NCBI GenBank assembly: GCA_945865375.1
Contig: CAMBEJ010000005.1
Span: 16,727 to 80,726 of the forward strand
DNA length: 64,000 nt
Direction: 5' to 3'
DNA from: Akkermansia muciniphila
GTDB lineage: Bacteria; Verrucomicrobiota; Verrucomicrobiia; Limisphaerales; F1-80-MAGS106
The notes beneath the pieces are model-generated. The model was not told the origin of the DNA. It worked only from the letters and a program-made list of their open reading frames with translations, and did no database searches. Positions 1-8,661 of this stretch are shown here, in pieces. Position 1 is the first letter of the stretch. Each line of letters opens with the position of its first letter. A program made the position numbers and the translations under genes.

Positions 1-1
1 T

Positions 2-1510
2 TACGGCAGCAGCTACTCTTTGGGATGGGTCAGCGAACGCGTGGTGAACGATTTGAGAGTCGAAGTTCTTCGCAAGCTCAGCAGCCTTTCGTTGGACTTT
101 TTCAATCGATCGACCATGGGGGATCTCATCACCCATGTGAACGGCGATACCGCGTCCCTGCAGCGCTGTTTGAGCCTCGGGGTCTCCGATCTGATCAAGG
201 AGCCCGTCACAATCTTTGGCATGGTCGTGATGCTTTGCTTGATCGATTGGCAGATGACGCTCGGAGCGCTGGTCTTTTTTCCGGTCTGCGTGGTGCCCAT
301 CATTGTTCTGGGCAAAAAAGTGCGGCGCGCCAGCAAGGCAGGCCTCCATGTGAACATCACACAATCGAGTCTGCTTGTTGAGATGCTTTCTGGAATCCGC
401 GTGGTGAAGGCCTTCGGGCTCGAGGAAACACAGGTTAAGCGGTTCCAAAAACTGTCCTCGGAACTGGTGCATCACGGCATGAAGGGGATTCGCGCCAAAG
501 AACTCATCAATCCCATCATCGAAACTGTCTCGATGGTGGGGTTCGGTTTGTTGATCGTCTACATCGCGGCAAAAGGAAGGGCGGTGGCGGAGATGGTCGC
601 GTTTCTGACAGGCCTGGTGTTTTTCTACACCCCCGTCAAAAAGCTCGCGGGGCTGCATGTGTTGTTCGAACAAACCACCGCGGGCGTCGGGCGCCTGATG
701 AAGATCCTCTCTGAACGTCCCACCGTGGAAGAGAAGGCCGGATCGATGCGCCTCGAAAAGTTTGAGAAGGAAATCCGGCTCGAGGGATTGCGATTTTCGT
801 ATTCAGGTCAACCGGTCCTCCACGGGATCGATCTGGTGATCCCACGGGGAGCTCGTGTGGGCATTGCTGGGGAAAGCGGATCGGGCAAGAGCACCCTGGT
901 GAACTTGTTGTTCCGGTTCTACGATCCCACAGGGGGCGCGATTTTAGTGGATGGGATCAACTTGCGCGACGTGGCCCTCGGGGATCTACGCGGATTAATG
1001 GCCTTGGTAAGCCAGGAAATCGTGTTGTTCGACCTGACCGTGGCGGAAAACATCGCCTGCGGCAAGACGGGTGCCACCCGCGACGCCATCGAGTCCGCTG
1101 CCAAGGCCGCGCAGGCCCACGAGTTTATCATTCAACTGCCATCGGGTTACGAGACACGCATAGGCGAACGTGGCGTCACGCTTTCTGGAGGGCAACGCCA
1201 GCGGCTGGCGATCGCGCGCGCCTTCGTTCGCGATGCTCCGGTCCTCGTTTTGGACGAGGCCACCGCCTCGCTCGATTCCCAATCGGAAGCCGAGGTCCAG
1301 TCAGCCATCGACCGACTTTCCGAAAACCGGACCGTGATCACGGTGGCGCACCGGCTTTCGACGCTGGCGGTCTCGGACTTGATTGTGGTGTTGAACCAAG
1401 GATCGATTGTGGAGCAAGGACGATTCGACGAATTGCTCAAGAAAGAGGGCTGGTTTGCGGCGATGGCCCGCAAACAGGGGATTACTCCGCAAACTTCAGT
1501 GCTTTTTTGA
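2..1510 (+). CDS. ABC transporter, ATP-binding/permease (MsbA/lipid exporter-like), 5' truncated by window start
   Basis: Frame open to the window edge; Walker A GESGSGKST, signature LSGGQRQR, Walker B VLVLDEATASLD, H-loop TVAHRLST; N-terminal transmembrane region. Confidence 0.93.
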   Translation, partial: YGSSYSLGWVSERVVNDLRVEVLRKLSSLSLDFFNRSTMGDLITHVNGDTASLQRCLSLGVSDLIKEPVTIFGMVVMLCLIDWQMTLGALVFFPVCVVPIIVLGKKVRRASKAGLHVNITQSSLLVEMLSGIRVVKAFGLEETQVKRFQKLSSELVHHGMKGIRAKELINPIIETVSMVGFGLLIVYIAAKGRAVAEMVAFLTGLVFFYTPVKKLAGLHVLFEQTTAGVGRLMKILSERPTVEEKAGSMRLEKFEKEIRLEGLRFSYSGQPVLHGIDLVIPRGARVGIAGESGSGKSTLVNLLFRFYDPTGGAILVDGINLRDVALGDLRGLMALVSQEIVLFDLTVAENIACGKTGATRDAIESAAKAAQAHEFIIQLPSGYETRIGERGVTLSGGQRQRLAIARAFVRDAPVLVLDEATASLDSQSEAEVQSAIDRLSENRTVITVAHRLSTLAVSDLIVVLNQGSIVEQGRFDELLKKEGWFAAMARKQGITPQTSVLF

Positions 1511-1520
1511 GCAAAAGGGA

Positions 1521-1540
1521 AAGGGGTCAGTTCCTAACTT
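1521..1540. repeat. Left inverted repeat of RAYT element 1 (aaggggtcagttcctaactt)
   Basis: Exact reverse complement of 2540-2559. Confidence 0.9.
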
Positions 1541-1602
1541 GTTGAATTGTGCGTCTCTTCCTCCACTTTTCGTTGTTCATACAGCCGCCGATTCAAGTGA
1601 GT

Positions 1603-2490
1603 CTACGCACCCATAGCCAACCGTTCGCTGATCCATTTCAGCGTCACAGTCGTCTCCTGGCGGAGCCGCGTGGCCATAACCATTTTCACGGCGTCGCCTT
1701 TGGGCCGCTCGCCCAAATCAGCTTCTGTCCATCTGGCACGAGCCAGTTCCTCCCGCACGATCCTCGCGGCCTCTGCTTCCGCGCTTTCAGCCCGGTCCTC
1801 GCCATAATGGTTTTCGCCCCACTGCCCTCCCATTTGCGCCAGCAATTCCTGCCGGAACGCGTCCCCGCCCAGGCACCAACCCCGCCGCACCGCCTTCCAA
1901 TCCGTTCGAGAGTCCTGGCGTCGCCGGTCTTCCATCTGCAGTTCAAACTGCTTCCGCCCAGCCGCAGTGTCCTGTGAGATGCCCATCTCTCCGAACAATC
2001 GCCACACGTCCAACCATACAGGCCGCTTCTCCGGTGCCAGCAAATACCCGCCGTAACTGCTCCAGGGGTAGGCCAGCAAAGTCGGTTCTTCCGCCAGCAG
2101 GTGCGCCCTTACTGGATTCAGGTGGACGTAATCGCACACCGTGCGCAGGTAGCCGTTACCACTGCCCTCCACCACCAGAGCCTTGTAACGACCGCTGAAC
2201 AAGTGGCCGAAGAGCTTATGCCGGCGGTTGAACCGGCCGGTGTAGGTGCCGAGAAGCCATTTCATCCCCGCCACGAGGTTCGCTTGAGGTGTCTCGACGA
2301 CCGAGTGAAAATGGTTGCCCAAGAGACAATAAGCATGCACCCGTCAACCGGTCTTGGCGCAGACCTCCTCAAGGGTTTCGAGGAAACGGCGGCGGTCGAA
2401 GTCGTCCTTGAAGATGGGTTCACGTCGATCCCCTCGGCTCATGACGTGATAAATGGCGCTTGAGTATTCGATGCGGAGCTTGCGGGCCAT
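1603..2490 (-). pseudogene. REP-associated tyrosine transposase (RAYT, Y1/IS200-like), interrupted by an in-frame TGA
   Basis: MARKLRIEYSSAIYHVMSRGDRREPIFKDDFDRRRFLETLEEVCAKTG*RVHAYCLLGNHFHSVVETP...; HUH-type motif GNHFH; stop at 2344-2346 where relatives usually have Trp. Confidence 0.88.
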
Positions 2491-2539
2491 TCTGGGAGGC
2501 TACAATGGCAAACCGCTTCGTCAAGTGGGAAAGTTTAAG

Positions 2540-2559
2540 AAGTTAGGAACTGACCCCTT
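2540..2559. repeat. Right inverted repeat of RAYT element 1 (aagttaggaactgacccctt)
   Basis: Exact reverse complement of 1521-1540. Confidence 0.9.
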
Positions 2560-2622
2560 GGCCCGGATGGAGAGGGGACACCTCCAAATTTTAGACGTGA
2601 ATCGAGGCCATGAACCGATCAG

Positions 2623-2651
2623 TAACGCTCAACTTTGAATGTTGAGCGTTA
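2623..2651. repeat. Perfect 11-bp stem hairpin (taacgctcaac-tttgaat-gttgagcgtta)
   Basis: Direct reading. Confidence 0.75.
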
Positions 2652-2727
2652 GACGTGGAAAGAGTTGCAATTTGGTTGAAGGGAGCTTTTTTCGAAACCA
2701 TCATGTCAATAAACCTAATTTCAAGAC

Positions 2728-4350
2728 ATGAATCGCCGAGACTTTTTGCAAACCACGGGCCAGGGCGGTGCCCAGATGATCCTCGCTGTGGCTGCCTTGG
2801 GTGGATCATCCGGCGCCGTCCATGCCGCCCCCAGGCCCCTGCGCATCGATTCGTTCGAATACGAAGAAGCTGGGATTCTGCAGCTCCAGTCTGCCATGAG
2901 TTCGGGAAAGGAAACGGCGGTGTCGCTTGCAAAGAAATACCTGCGCCGCATCGAGGAAGTGGACCGGAGCGGACCCAGATTGAACTCGGTCATCGAGGTC
3001 AATCCGGACGCGTTGGCGATGGCCCGCGGGCTGGATCGTGAACGCAAACAAAAGGGCCCCCGGAGCTCCATGCATGGCATTCCCATCCTCATCAAAGACA
3101 ACATCGACACCCACGATCGGATGATGACGACGGCCGGTTCGCTTGCCTTGGTGGGTTCGGTGCCGCCGCGCGATTCGTTTGTGGCACAGAAGCTCCGGGA
3201 AGCGGGCGCGGTCATCCTGGGGAAGACCAACCTGAGCGAGTGGGCGAATTTTCGTGGGGAACGCTCGACCAGCGGTTGGAGCGGCAGGGGAGGACAGACG
3301 AAGAATCCGTATGTGCTGGACCGCAATCCCTCCGGCTCCAGTGCCGGTTCCGGCGCCGCGGTCTCCGCCAATCTCTGCTCCGCTGCCATCGGGACGGAGA
3401 CGAACGGATCCATCGTTTCGCCTTCCTGTTACTGCGGGATCGTTGGCCTCAAACCGACGGTCGGACTCATCAGCCGTTCCGGGATCATTCCTATTTCCCA
3501 CAGCCAGGACACAGCGGGCCCTATGACTCGAAGTGTGACGGACGCGGCGATTTTGTTGAGCGCGCTTGTTGGCGTGGACCCGCGCGACGCGGCGACCCGG
3601 ATCCACGCCGACCGAGTGCCGCCTGACTACATGCGTTTCCTCGATCCAAACGGACTTCGAGGCGCGCGCATCGGGATTGTCAGGAAGTTGTTTCGACGGG
3701 AGAACCGGGCGGCCAAGGTCATGGAAGCAGCCTTCGAAGTTCTGAGGTCCGCGGGAGCCATCCTGGTGGATCCAGCCGATTTGCCTTCGCTGGGAAAGGA
3801 AGGCGATTCCGAGGACCAGATCTTGCATTACGAATTCAAGGCGGATCTGAACGCTTACTTGGCCAGCCTGGGTTCTAAGGCGCCGGTTCGCACGCTGAAG
3901 GACATCATCGAGTTCAACGAACGAAACAAGGAAAAGGAGCTCCAGTTCTTCGGCCAGGAAACATTCATCAAAGCGGAGGCGAAAGGCCCGCTGACGGACA
4001 AGGTCTACCTCGAAGCCTTGGAGAAGGGCCAGCGACTGGCGCGCGAGGAAGGTATTGACGCCGTGATGGCCGAGCACCGGCTCGACGCCATGGTCGGTCC
4101 GAGCGGGGGACCCGCCCACGCCACCGATTATGTGCTTGGAGACCGGGGTTCTGGCGGCAGTTCCTCACCGGCCGCGATCGCCGGTTATCCGAACATCACA
4201 GTTCCGGCGGGCGAAGTGATGGGGTTGCCGGTCGGCCTTTCGTTTTTCGGACGCGCCTGGAGTGAGCCGACCCTGTTGAAGCTGGCCTTCGCTTTCGAGC
4301 AAGCCACCCGCGCGCGGAAAGTGCCACGATTCCTGCCGACACTCGGTTGA
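2728..4350 (+). CDS. Amidase signature family enzyme with Tat-like signal
   Basis: MNRRDFLQTTG N-terminus; GIPILIKDNIDT, GKTNLSEWANF and GSSAGSGAAVSANLCSAAIGTETNGSIVSP motifs. Confidence 0.93.
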   Translation: MNRRDFLQTTGQGGAQMILAVAALGGSSGAVHAAPRPLRIDSFEYEEAGILQLQSAMSSGKETAVSLAKKYLRRIEEVDRSGPRLNSVIEVNPDALAMARGLDRERKQKGPRSSMHGIPILIKDNIDTHDRMMTTAGSLALVGSVPPRDSFVAQKLREAGAVILGKTNLSEWANFRGERSTSGWSGRGGQTKNPYVLDRNPSGSSAGSGAAVSANLCSAAIGTETNGSIVSPSCYCGIVGLKPTVGLISRSGIIPISHSQDTAGPMTRSVTDAAILLSALVGVDPRDAATRIHADRVPPDYMRFLDPNGLRGARIGIVRKLFRRENRAAKVMEAAFEVLRSAGAILVDPADLPSLGKEGDSEDQILHYEFKADLNAYLASLGSKAPVRTLKDIIEFNERNKEKELQFFGQETFIKAEAKGPLTDKVYLEALEKGQRLAREEGIDAVMAEHRLDAMVGPSGGPAHATDYVLGDRGSGGSSSPAAIAGYPNITVPAGEVMGLPVGLSFFGRAWSEPTLLKLAFAFEQATRARKVPRFLPTLG

Positions 4351-4406
4351 TTTCCTTTCCCACTCCTTCTCACGCTCTCACTGCTCACGCTCTCACGTTC
4401 TTGTTT

Positions 4407-4769
4407 TCACTCAGTAAGCACGGTATCGGCGTGTTCGTAAGCGGGCGCGCAGCAGCAGAGGAGCGTGAGAACCGCGTCGCCGGTGTTCCAGAGCTTGTGG
4501 CGAGCTCCCGGCGGGATCGCGATGGCGTCCCCTTGCTTGACTTCCCGAGTTTCGCCGTCGATCCGAATGCGTCCGACTCCTTGGGTGATGAAATAAATCT
4601 CCTCCGACAAGACATGATAATGCTCCTGAGTCGAGCTTCCCACGGCGACCCGGGCTTCGGCGAGGCTTTGGTTCTTGATAGCCGAGTTGCGATGCGCCAG
4701 GAGTTCGCGGATCTCGGATTCGTCCTTGGTCGTGAAGGGGATGGTGTTTTCGATGGCGACAATGTTCAT
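4407..4769 (-). CDS. Cupin-domain protein
   Basis: MNIVAIENTIPF... EHYHVLSEEIYFITQGVGRIRIDGETREVKQGDAIAIPPGARHKLWNTG. Confidence 0.85.
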   Translation of the reverse strand: MNIVAIENTIPFTTKDESEIRELLAHRNSAIKNQSLAEARVAVGSSTQEHYHVLSEEIYFITQGVGRIRIDGETREVKQGDAIAIPPGARHKLWNTGDAVLTLLCCCAPAYEHADTVLTE

Positions 4770-4928
4770 ATCCGGAAAGCATTTTTGAACAGGAGGAAAG
4801 GAAGGAAACGGAGGCTGATGGATAGGACTTTCCTTTCGCAGCGTTTCGAGGATAGATCTTGGAGATGGATTGGAGCAAGAAAGAACGCTGGATAAACGAT
4901 GAGAAACGGAGTTTGACGCCTTGGTAAG

Positions 4929-4962
4929 CCCCTCTGTGGGCCGTCGACGGCCCACAGAGGGG
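4929..4962. repeat. 34-bp perfect palindrome
   Basis: cccctctgtgggccgtc/gacggcccacagagggg is self-complementary. Confidence 0.9.
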
Positions 4963-5220
4963 TTCGATCCTCACATGATCGACGTTGAAAGGTGGATTCA
5001 GAGGGGAATTCCCACCTTTTGCCGTGTTTGCAGACAAAGGGGAGCATCCAGAGGTGTCCGCAACGCTTCACCGATGTTGCTGCGGCCACTGTGGGCTTGC
5101 CGCCCGATCTCAAATTTGAGATTTCAGATCTGAAATTGGGCGCAGGCCCCGATCGGATTCCTCTTTCCACAGCCCGCAATGCTTCAGAATCTTTTCCAGA
5201 CCGCTTTCTGTCTTCCCTCG

Positions 5221-5242
5221 ACCTGCCTGCCGGCAGGCAGGT
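5221..5242. repeat. 22-bp perfect palindrome acctgcctgccggcaggcaggt
   Basis: Direct reading. Confidence 0.9.
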
Positions 5243-5865
5243 GAAGGCGACGATCCACCTTCGGCAAGGCTTCGGCGGGCAGGCCAGTTTATAAAACGGC
5301 GTCTCTTGCGGTTGCCGGGGACGATAAACACCGACCGCCTCCTTGGCCTCACACACCACAACCCACCTCCCTGAGGAGGCAGTTATCCTGGCTCACACAC
5401 AGTGCGAGCTCCAAATAACCGAAGGAGGACGTCGCGTGAATCGACGCGTCAAGTCTCAGAACTCCTGACCAAAGGCGCTGCACGAAGCGCCGCCGCGCCC
5501 GGGCGTGCGCGCGGTGCGGACGATGCTGAGGAATGTGCTGAATCTGGTTGACCGCGTTGGCGGCAATCCCGGATTGCTGTCCGCTTCGCATTGGAACAGG
5601 TGTCCGCTTTCATCGGAATCCGCAATCAACCGCAGCTCGCTCCCCGGTTCTTGCAAAGATTTGCTTTTCTTTTCCGTTTTCCGGAGCGTTCCACCAGACA
5701 CTTTAAATCGTGCATGCGTGGTGGCACCCGAGGTATTCCCCCTGGCGAAACCTCAGCGAGATCCGGCAAATTCCTTCGACCCTGGATGGAGTCGCGGAAA
5801 CGGGGACATTGTTCGACTTGGATATTCGACTTGTTATACGTGTACAGCGATGCCAGATTCCAATC

Positions 5866-6072
5866 ATGCTTGCCATCCGCCTCGACACCGACACTGAGAA
5901 CCGCCTAGACCTCTTGGCCAAAAGGACTGGGCGCACGAAGACTTTTTACGCCCGCGAGGCGATCCTCCAACATCTGGAGGATCTGGAAGACACTTTCCTC
6001 GCCACACAGCGTCTTCGGAACCCGGCCAAAATCTACTCTGCCAAGGATGTAAAGCGTGAACTGGGTTTATAG
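5866..6072 (+). CDS. Ribbon-helix-helix antitoxin (RelB/DUF6290-like)
   Basis: MLAIRLDTDTENRLDLLAKRTGRTKTFYAREAILQHLEDLEDTFLA...; overlaps a downstream RelE-like toxin. Confidence 0.87.
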   Translation: MLAIRLDTDTENRLDLLAKRTGRTKTFYAREAILQHLEDLEDTFLATQRLRNPAKIYSAKDVKRELGL

Positions 6073-6322
6073 GTTCGATGCACGCGCCTTGAAGGAACTC
6101 AAGAAGCTTGACCACCAAGCCCAGCGGGACATCCTCGGCTATCTGGATGAACGTGTGGCGGGCACTGGCGACCCTCGACGCTTTGGTAAGGCTCTGACAG
6201 CAGACTTGGCAAGCTTGTGGCGTTACCGCGTCGAGGATTACCGCATTCTCTGCCAAATTCAGGACCGTGAATTGCTGGTCTTGGTGGTGGCACTCGGCCA
6301 TCGCAAGAACATTTACCAGTAG
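6056..6322 (+). CDS. RelE/ParE-family toxin
   Basis: WVYRFDARALKELKKLDHQAQRDILGYLDERV...LWRYRVEDYRILCQIQDRELLVLVVALGHRKNIY. Confidence 0.9.
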   Translation: MNWVYRFDARALKELKKLDHQAQRDILGYLDERVAGTGDPRRFGKALTADLASLWRYRVEDYRILCQIQDRELLVLVVALGHRKNIYQ

Positions 6323-6488
6323 CACGGCAAGTACCGGCGGCGGTGCAAACGTCCAACGTTCAACCCTCAACGTTCAGGTTCTTCGCTGTTTTGAGTGGAA
6401 TCTAAAGGTTTTGGAGTGGGGATGACACGAGCGGGTTGAAGGAACTTAGCCAGGGGCAAACGAGTCTGCGAGTGCCGCCCCTGTCTTC

Positions 6489-6516
6489 AGGGGTCATATC
6501 TTAACATTCAACAATT
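6489..6516. repeat. Left inverted repeat of RAYT element 2
   Basis: aggggtcatatcttaacattcaacaatt; 25/28 complementary to 7135-7162. Confidence 0.85.
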
Positions 6517-7101
6517 CTGAAGCACTCCTGTTCGACGGGGTCCCAGTCGCGAAGGGCTTCATATCGCTTTACAGCCATCGCCACCCCGGCGTATGCCGCC
6601 AAGCCTGATTCCCGCGCCAGTTCTTTCAACTTTAGTCCGCACATTCTGCGTCCCAGAAAGAGCACCAAGTCCCGCCCACGATCCCCGTGGCGGTCTCGAA
6701 ATGTCTCCCACGGTTCACACTTCACCTTCTGCACAGCCTGAATCACCACCGCCAGACTGGGTCGCGCTAGCGTCAAGCGCCGCGCCCCTCGCTGTTCCAA
6801 TGCTGAGGTCTCAGCGCTGCGATTCGTTCGTCGACTTGCGCGGATTCCGGTGCCGGCGACACTCCGGCGCGGACTCGCTGCTGATCCGATTTGCCCAGTC
6901 CTAACTTTCCCGTGCGCACCAGGTTCAAATGCACGTATCGGCTCAAAGCCAGCGCCCAATCGTCCCGGCTCACTGCCACCGATTTGAAGCGTCCCTGGAA
7001 CAAATGACCACTAGCGCCCGTGCCGGCGGTTGAACCCCATGCTGTAGCTCAGGTTCAGCCACTGGGGCGCCCGCCCGCTCGATGCGCAGGGGTCTGGACA
7101 C
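6501..7101 (-). pseudogene. Degenerate RAYT transposase (internal deletion plus frameshift)
   Basis: VSRPLRIERAG joined to QWLNLSYSMGFNRRHGR, then in another frame HLFQGRFKSVAVSRDDWALALSRYVHLNLVRTGKLG; the HUH catalytic segment is absent. Confidence 0.8.
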
Positions 7102-7134
7102 GAACACGACCGTGATGTGGCCAATTTCAAAATC

Positions 7135-7162
7135 AAGTGTTAAATGTTAAGATGTGACCCCT
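7135..7162. repeat. Right inverted repeat of RAYT element 2
   Basis: aagtgttaaatgttaagatgtgacccct. Confidence 0.85.
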
Positions 7163-7221
7163 TGGACCTCTATCCAGGACGTTGCCCTGGGCTGGTATGT
7201 GCCGCACCGTTGGTGCTGAAA

Positions 7222-7596
7222 TCACTCGCCATAACCCAGCCCGCTCAGGTTTGCTTTGATGGCCTGCTCCAGTTTCGCGGACTCGGCATCCGGGAGTGCA
7301 GGGTTTTGTAGAATCTCAAATTTCGCGGCAATGATGCTGCGGAAGTTTTCCGAGATGGCGTGCCAGTCGATCACGTCAACGCGGATGGGCAGTTCAGATT
7401 CCGCGATCGCTTCGCGCAACGCGGCCAGCCGCCCGATGGGCAGACGAGCCGGGCCGAGCAGGACGATGTCGAGGTCGGAGTAAGGTTTGGCATTTCCCGT
7501 GACGCGGGAACCGAAGGCGCGGACTTCGCAATCCGGCACCTGCGCTGCAAGCAGGCGGCGCACGACGGCCAACTGTTCTGGCGCGAGATCAATCAT
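7222..7596 (-). CDS. MNT-type nucleotidyltransferase with an HsdM-like C-terminal tail
   Basis: VRAFGSRVTGNAKPYSDLDIVLLG (GSx10DxD); C-terminus SAKLEQAIKANLSGLGYGE. Confidence 0.88.
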   Translation of the reverse strand: MIDLAPEQLAVVRRLLAAQVPDCEVRAFGSRVTGNAKPYSDLDIVLLGPARLPIGRLAALREAIAESELPIRVDVIDWHAISENFRSIIAAKFEILQNPALPDAESAKLEQAIKANLSGLGYGE

Positions 7597-8005
7597 TGCG
7601 TGCGCGAAGTGATGCGAGGAGCGACTGAGCGGCGGCCACGAAGTGTTCAGCACTCTCACTCACCTCCTCTGCCGTGTCATTGTCATAGGTATGCGAGGTT
7701 TCGTTGCGTGCCGCATGAAAGGTCATCCAAAGATCCACATCATCAATCAGGCGATTCTCCGCAGCCTGTCGGAATAACTCGCGGCGGGTCACGCCATCGA
7801 CGGATTCAGCACTGATGTTCGTCTCAAGCCAACGCTTCATCATTTTCCAAGACAGCTCATACGCGACCTCGAAGTTCTGGATGATGCCACTGCGGACGGT
7901 CTCCTTAATCTCAGGAGGGAGAGTCGCTTCGAATGTGGTTGCCGCATTGATGGATCGTTCCAGCGAGGCCGCTGCCTTTTCTAGGCTAGTGAGTTCCAGT
8001 TTCAT
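7589..8005 (-). CDS. HI0074-type nucleotidyltransferase partner (HEPN-like)
   Basis: MKLELTSLEKAAASLERSINAA... IIQNFEVAYELSWKMMKRWL ... ARNETSHTYDNDTAEEV; overlaps the MNT gene. Confidence 0.88.
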   Translation of the reverse strand: MKLELTSLEKAAASLERSINAATTFEATLPPEIKETVRSGIIQNFEVAYELSWKMMKRWLETNISAESVDGVTRRELFRQAAENRLIDDVDLWMTFHAARNETSHTYDNDTAEEVSESAEHFVAAAQSLLASLRARND

Positions 8006-8229
8006 GGCATTGGTTTTAGATTTAGGTTTTCCAAGTTGGCTTTGATTTGGTTCTCCAGTTTCGCGGACTCGGCGAACTGGGCGTGCAGTTCGGCGACGAG
8101 GCGTGGCATCTGTTGCTCGAAGGGATCACCGTCATCTGCGACTTCCTCGGCTCCAACGTAGCGGACGGGCGTGAGGACCTGGCCGTGCGGGGTGATTTCG
8201 GCGGTGGTGGCGGATTTGCAGAAGCCGGC

Positions 8230-8256
8230 AAATTGAAATCTGAGATTTGAAATTGG
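8230..8256. repeat. Palindromic repeat embedded in hsdM (aaattgaaatctgagatttgaaattgg)
   Basis: Near-palindrome aaatctgagattt; related sequence near 5109-5145; encodes ISNLRFQF in frame. Confidence 0.65.
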
Positions 8257-8395
8257 CGGGGCGTCGCCACGCCATGCGTGATAGGGGGTGGTGATTTTCT
8301 GTAGGTCGGCGTCGGTCAATTCGTGGTGGACGCGGTCGATGAGGGTGCCGAGTTTGCGGGCGTCGATGAAGAGGGTCTGCTTGCGGCGGTCCCTC

Positions 8396-8459
8396 AAAGT
8401 GGAAGCGGCATCCTGCCGCTTGGCGGAAGCAGAACGCGGCGAGACGCCGCTTCCACTTT
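8396..8459. repeat. BIME-like double-hairpin element embedded in hsdM
   Basis: aaagtggaagcggc...gccgcttccacttt, 14-bp terminal inverted repeat enclosing two hairpins. Confidence 0.85.
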
Positions 8460-8600
8460 TGTTTTTCGCGAGGAACCACAAGCAGACGGGAATCTGCGTG
8501 CTGTAGAAGAGCTGGCCGGGGAGAGCGTAGTCCTTGGGGAGAACGCCTTTGAGGCGGGGGTTGTCGCGCTCGATGGCGGCCATGGCGTCAGGCCAAGTGT

Positions 8601-8661
8601 GAAGTGAGAATGAAGAAGTATGAAGTTGGGGGTGTGGTTCTTCCTTCTGCATTCTGACTTC
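8601..8661. repeat. Imperfect inverted repeat embedded in hsdM
   Basis: gaagtgagaatgaagaag versus reverse complement of 8644-8661 gaagtcagaatgcagaag, 16/18. Confidence 0.7.

Noticed and set aside
4360-4425. Short tandem motif ctcacgctctcac
   Set aside because: Only two to three imperfect copies in low-complexity intergenic sequence; no functional context.
5832-5846. Operator-like near palindrome tatacgtgta upstream of the RHH/RelE module
   Set aside because: Only an 8/10 match over 10 bp; too short to support a regulatory-site call without comparative data.
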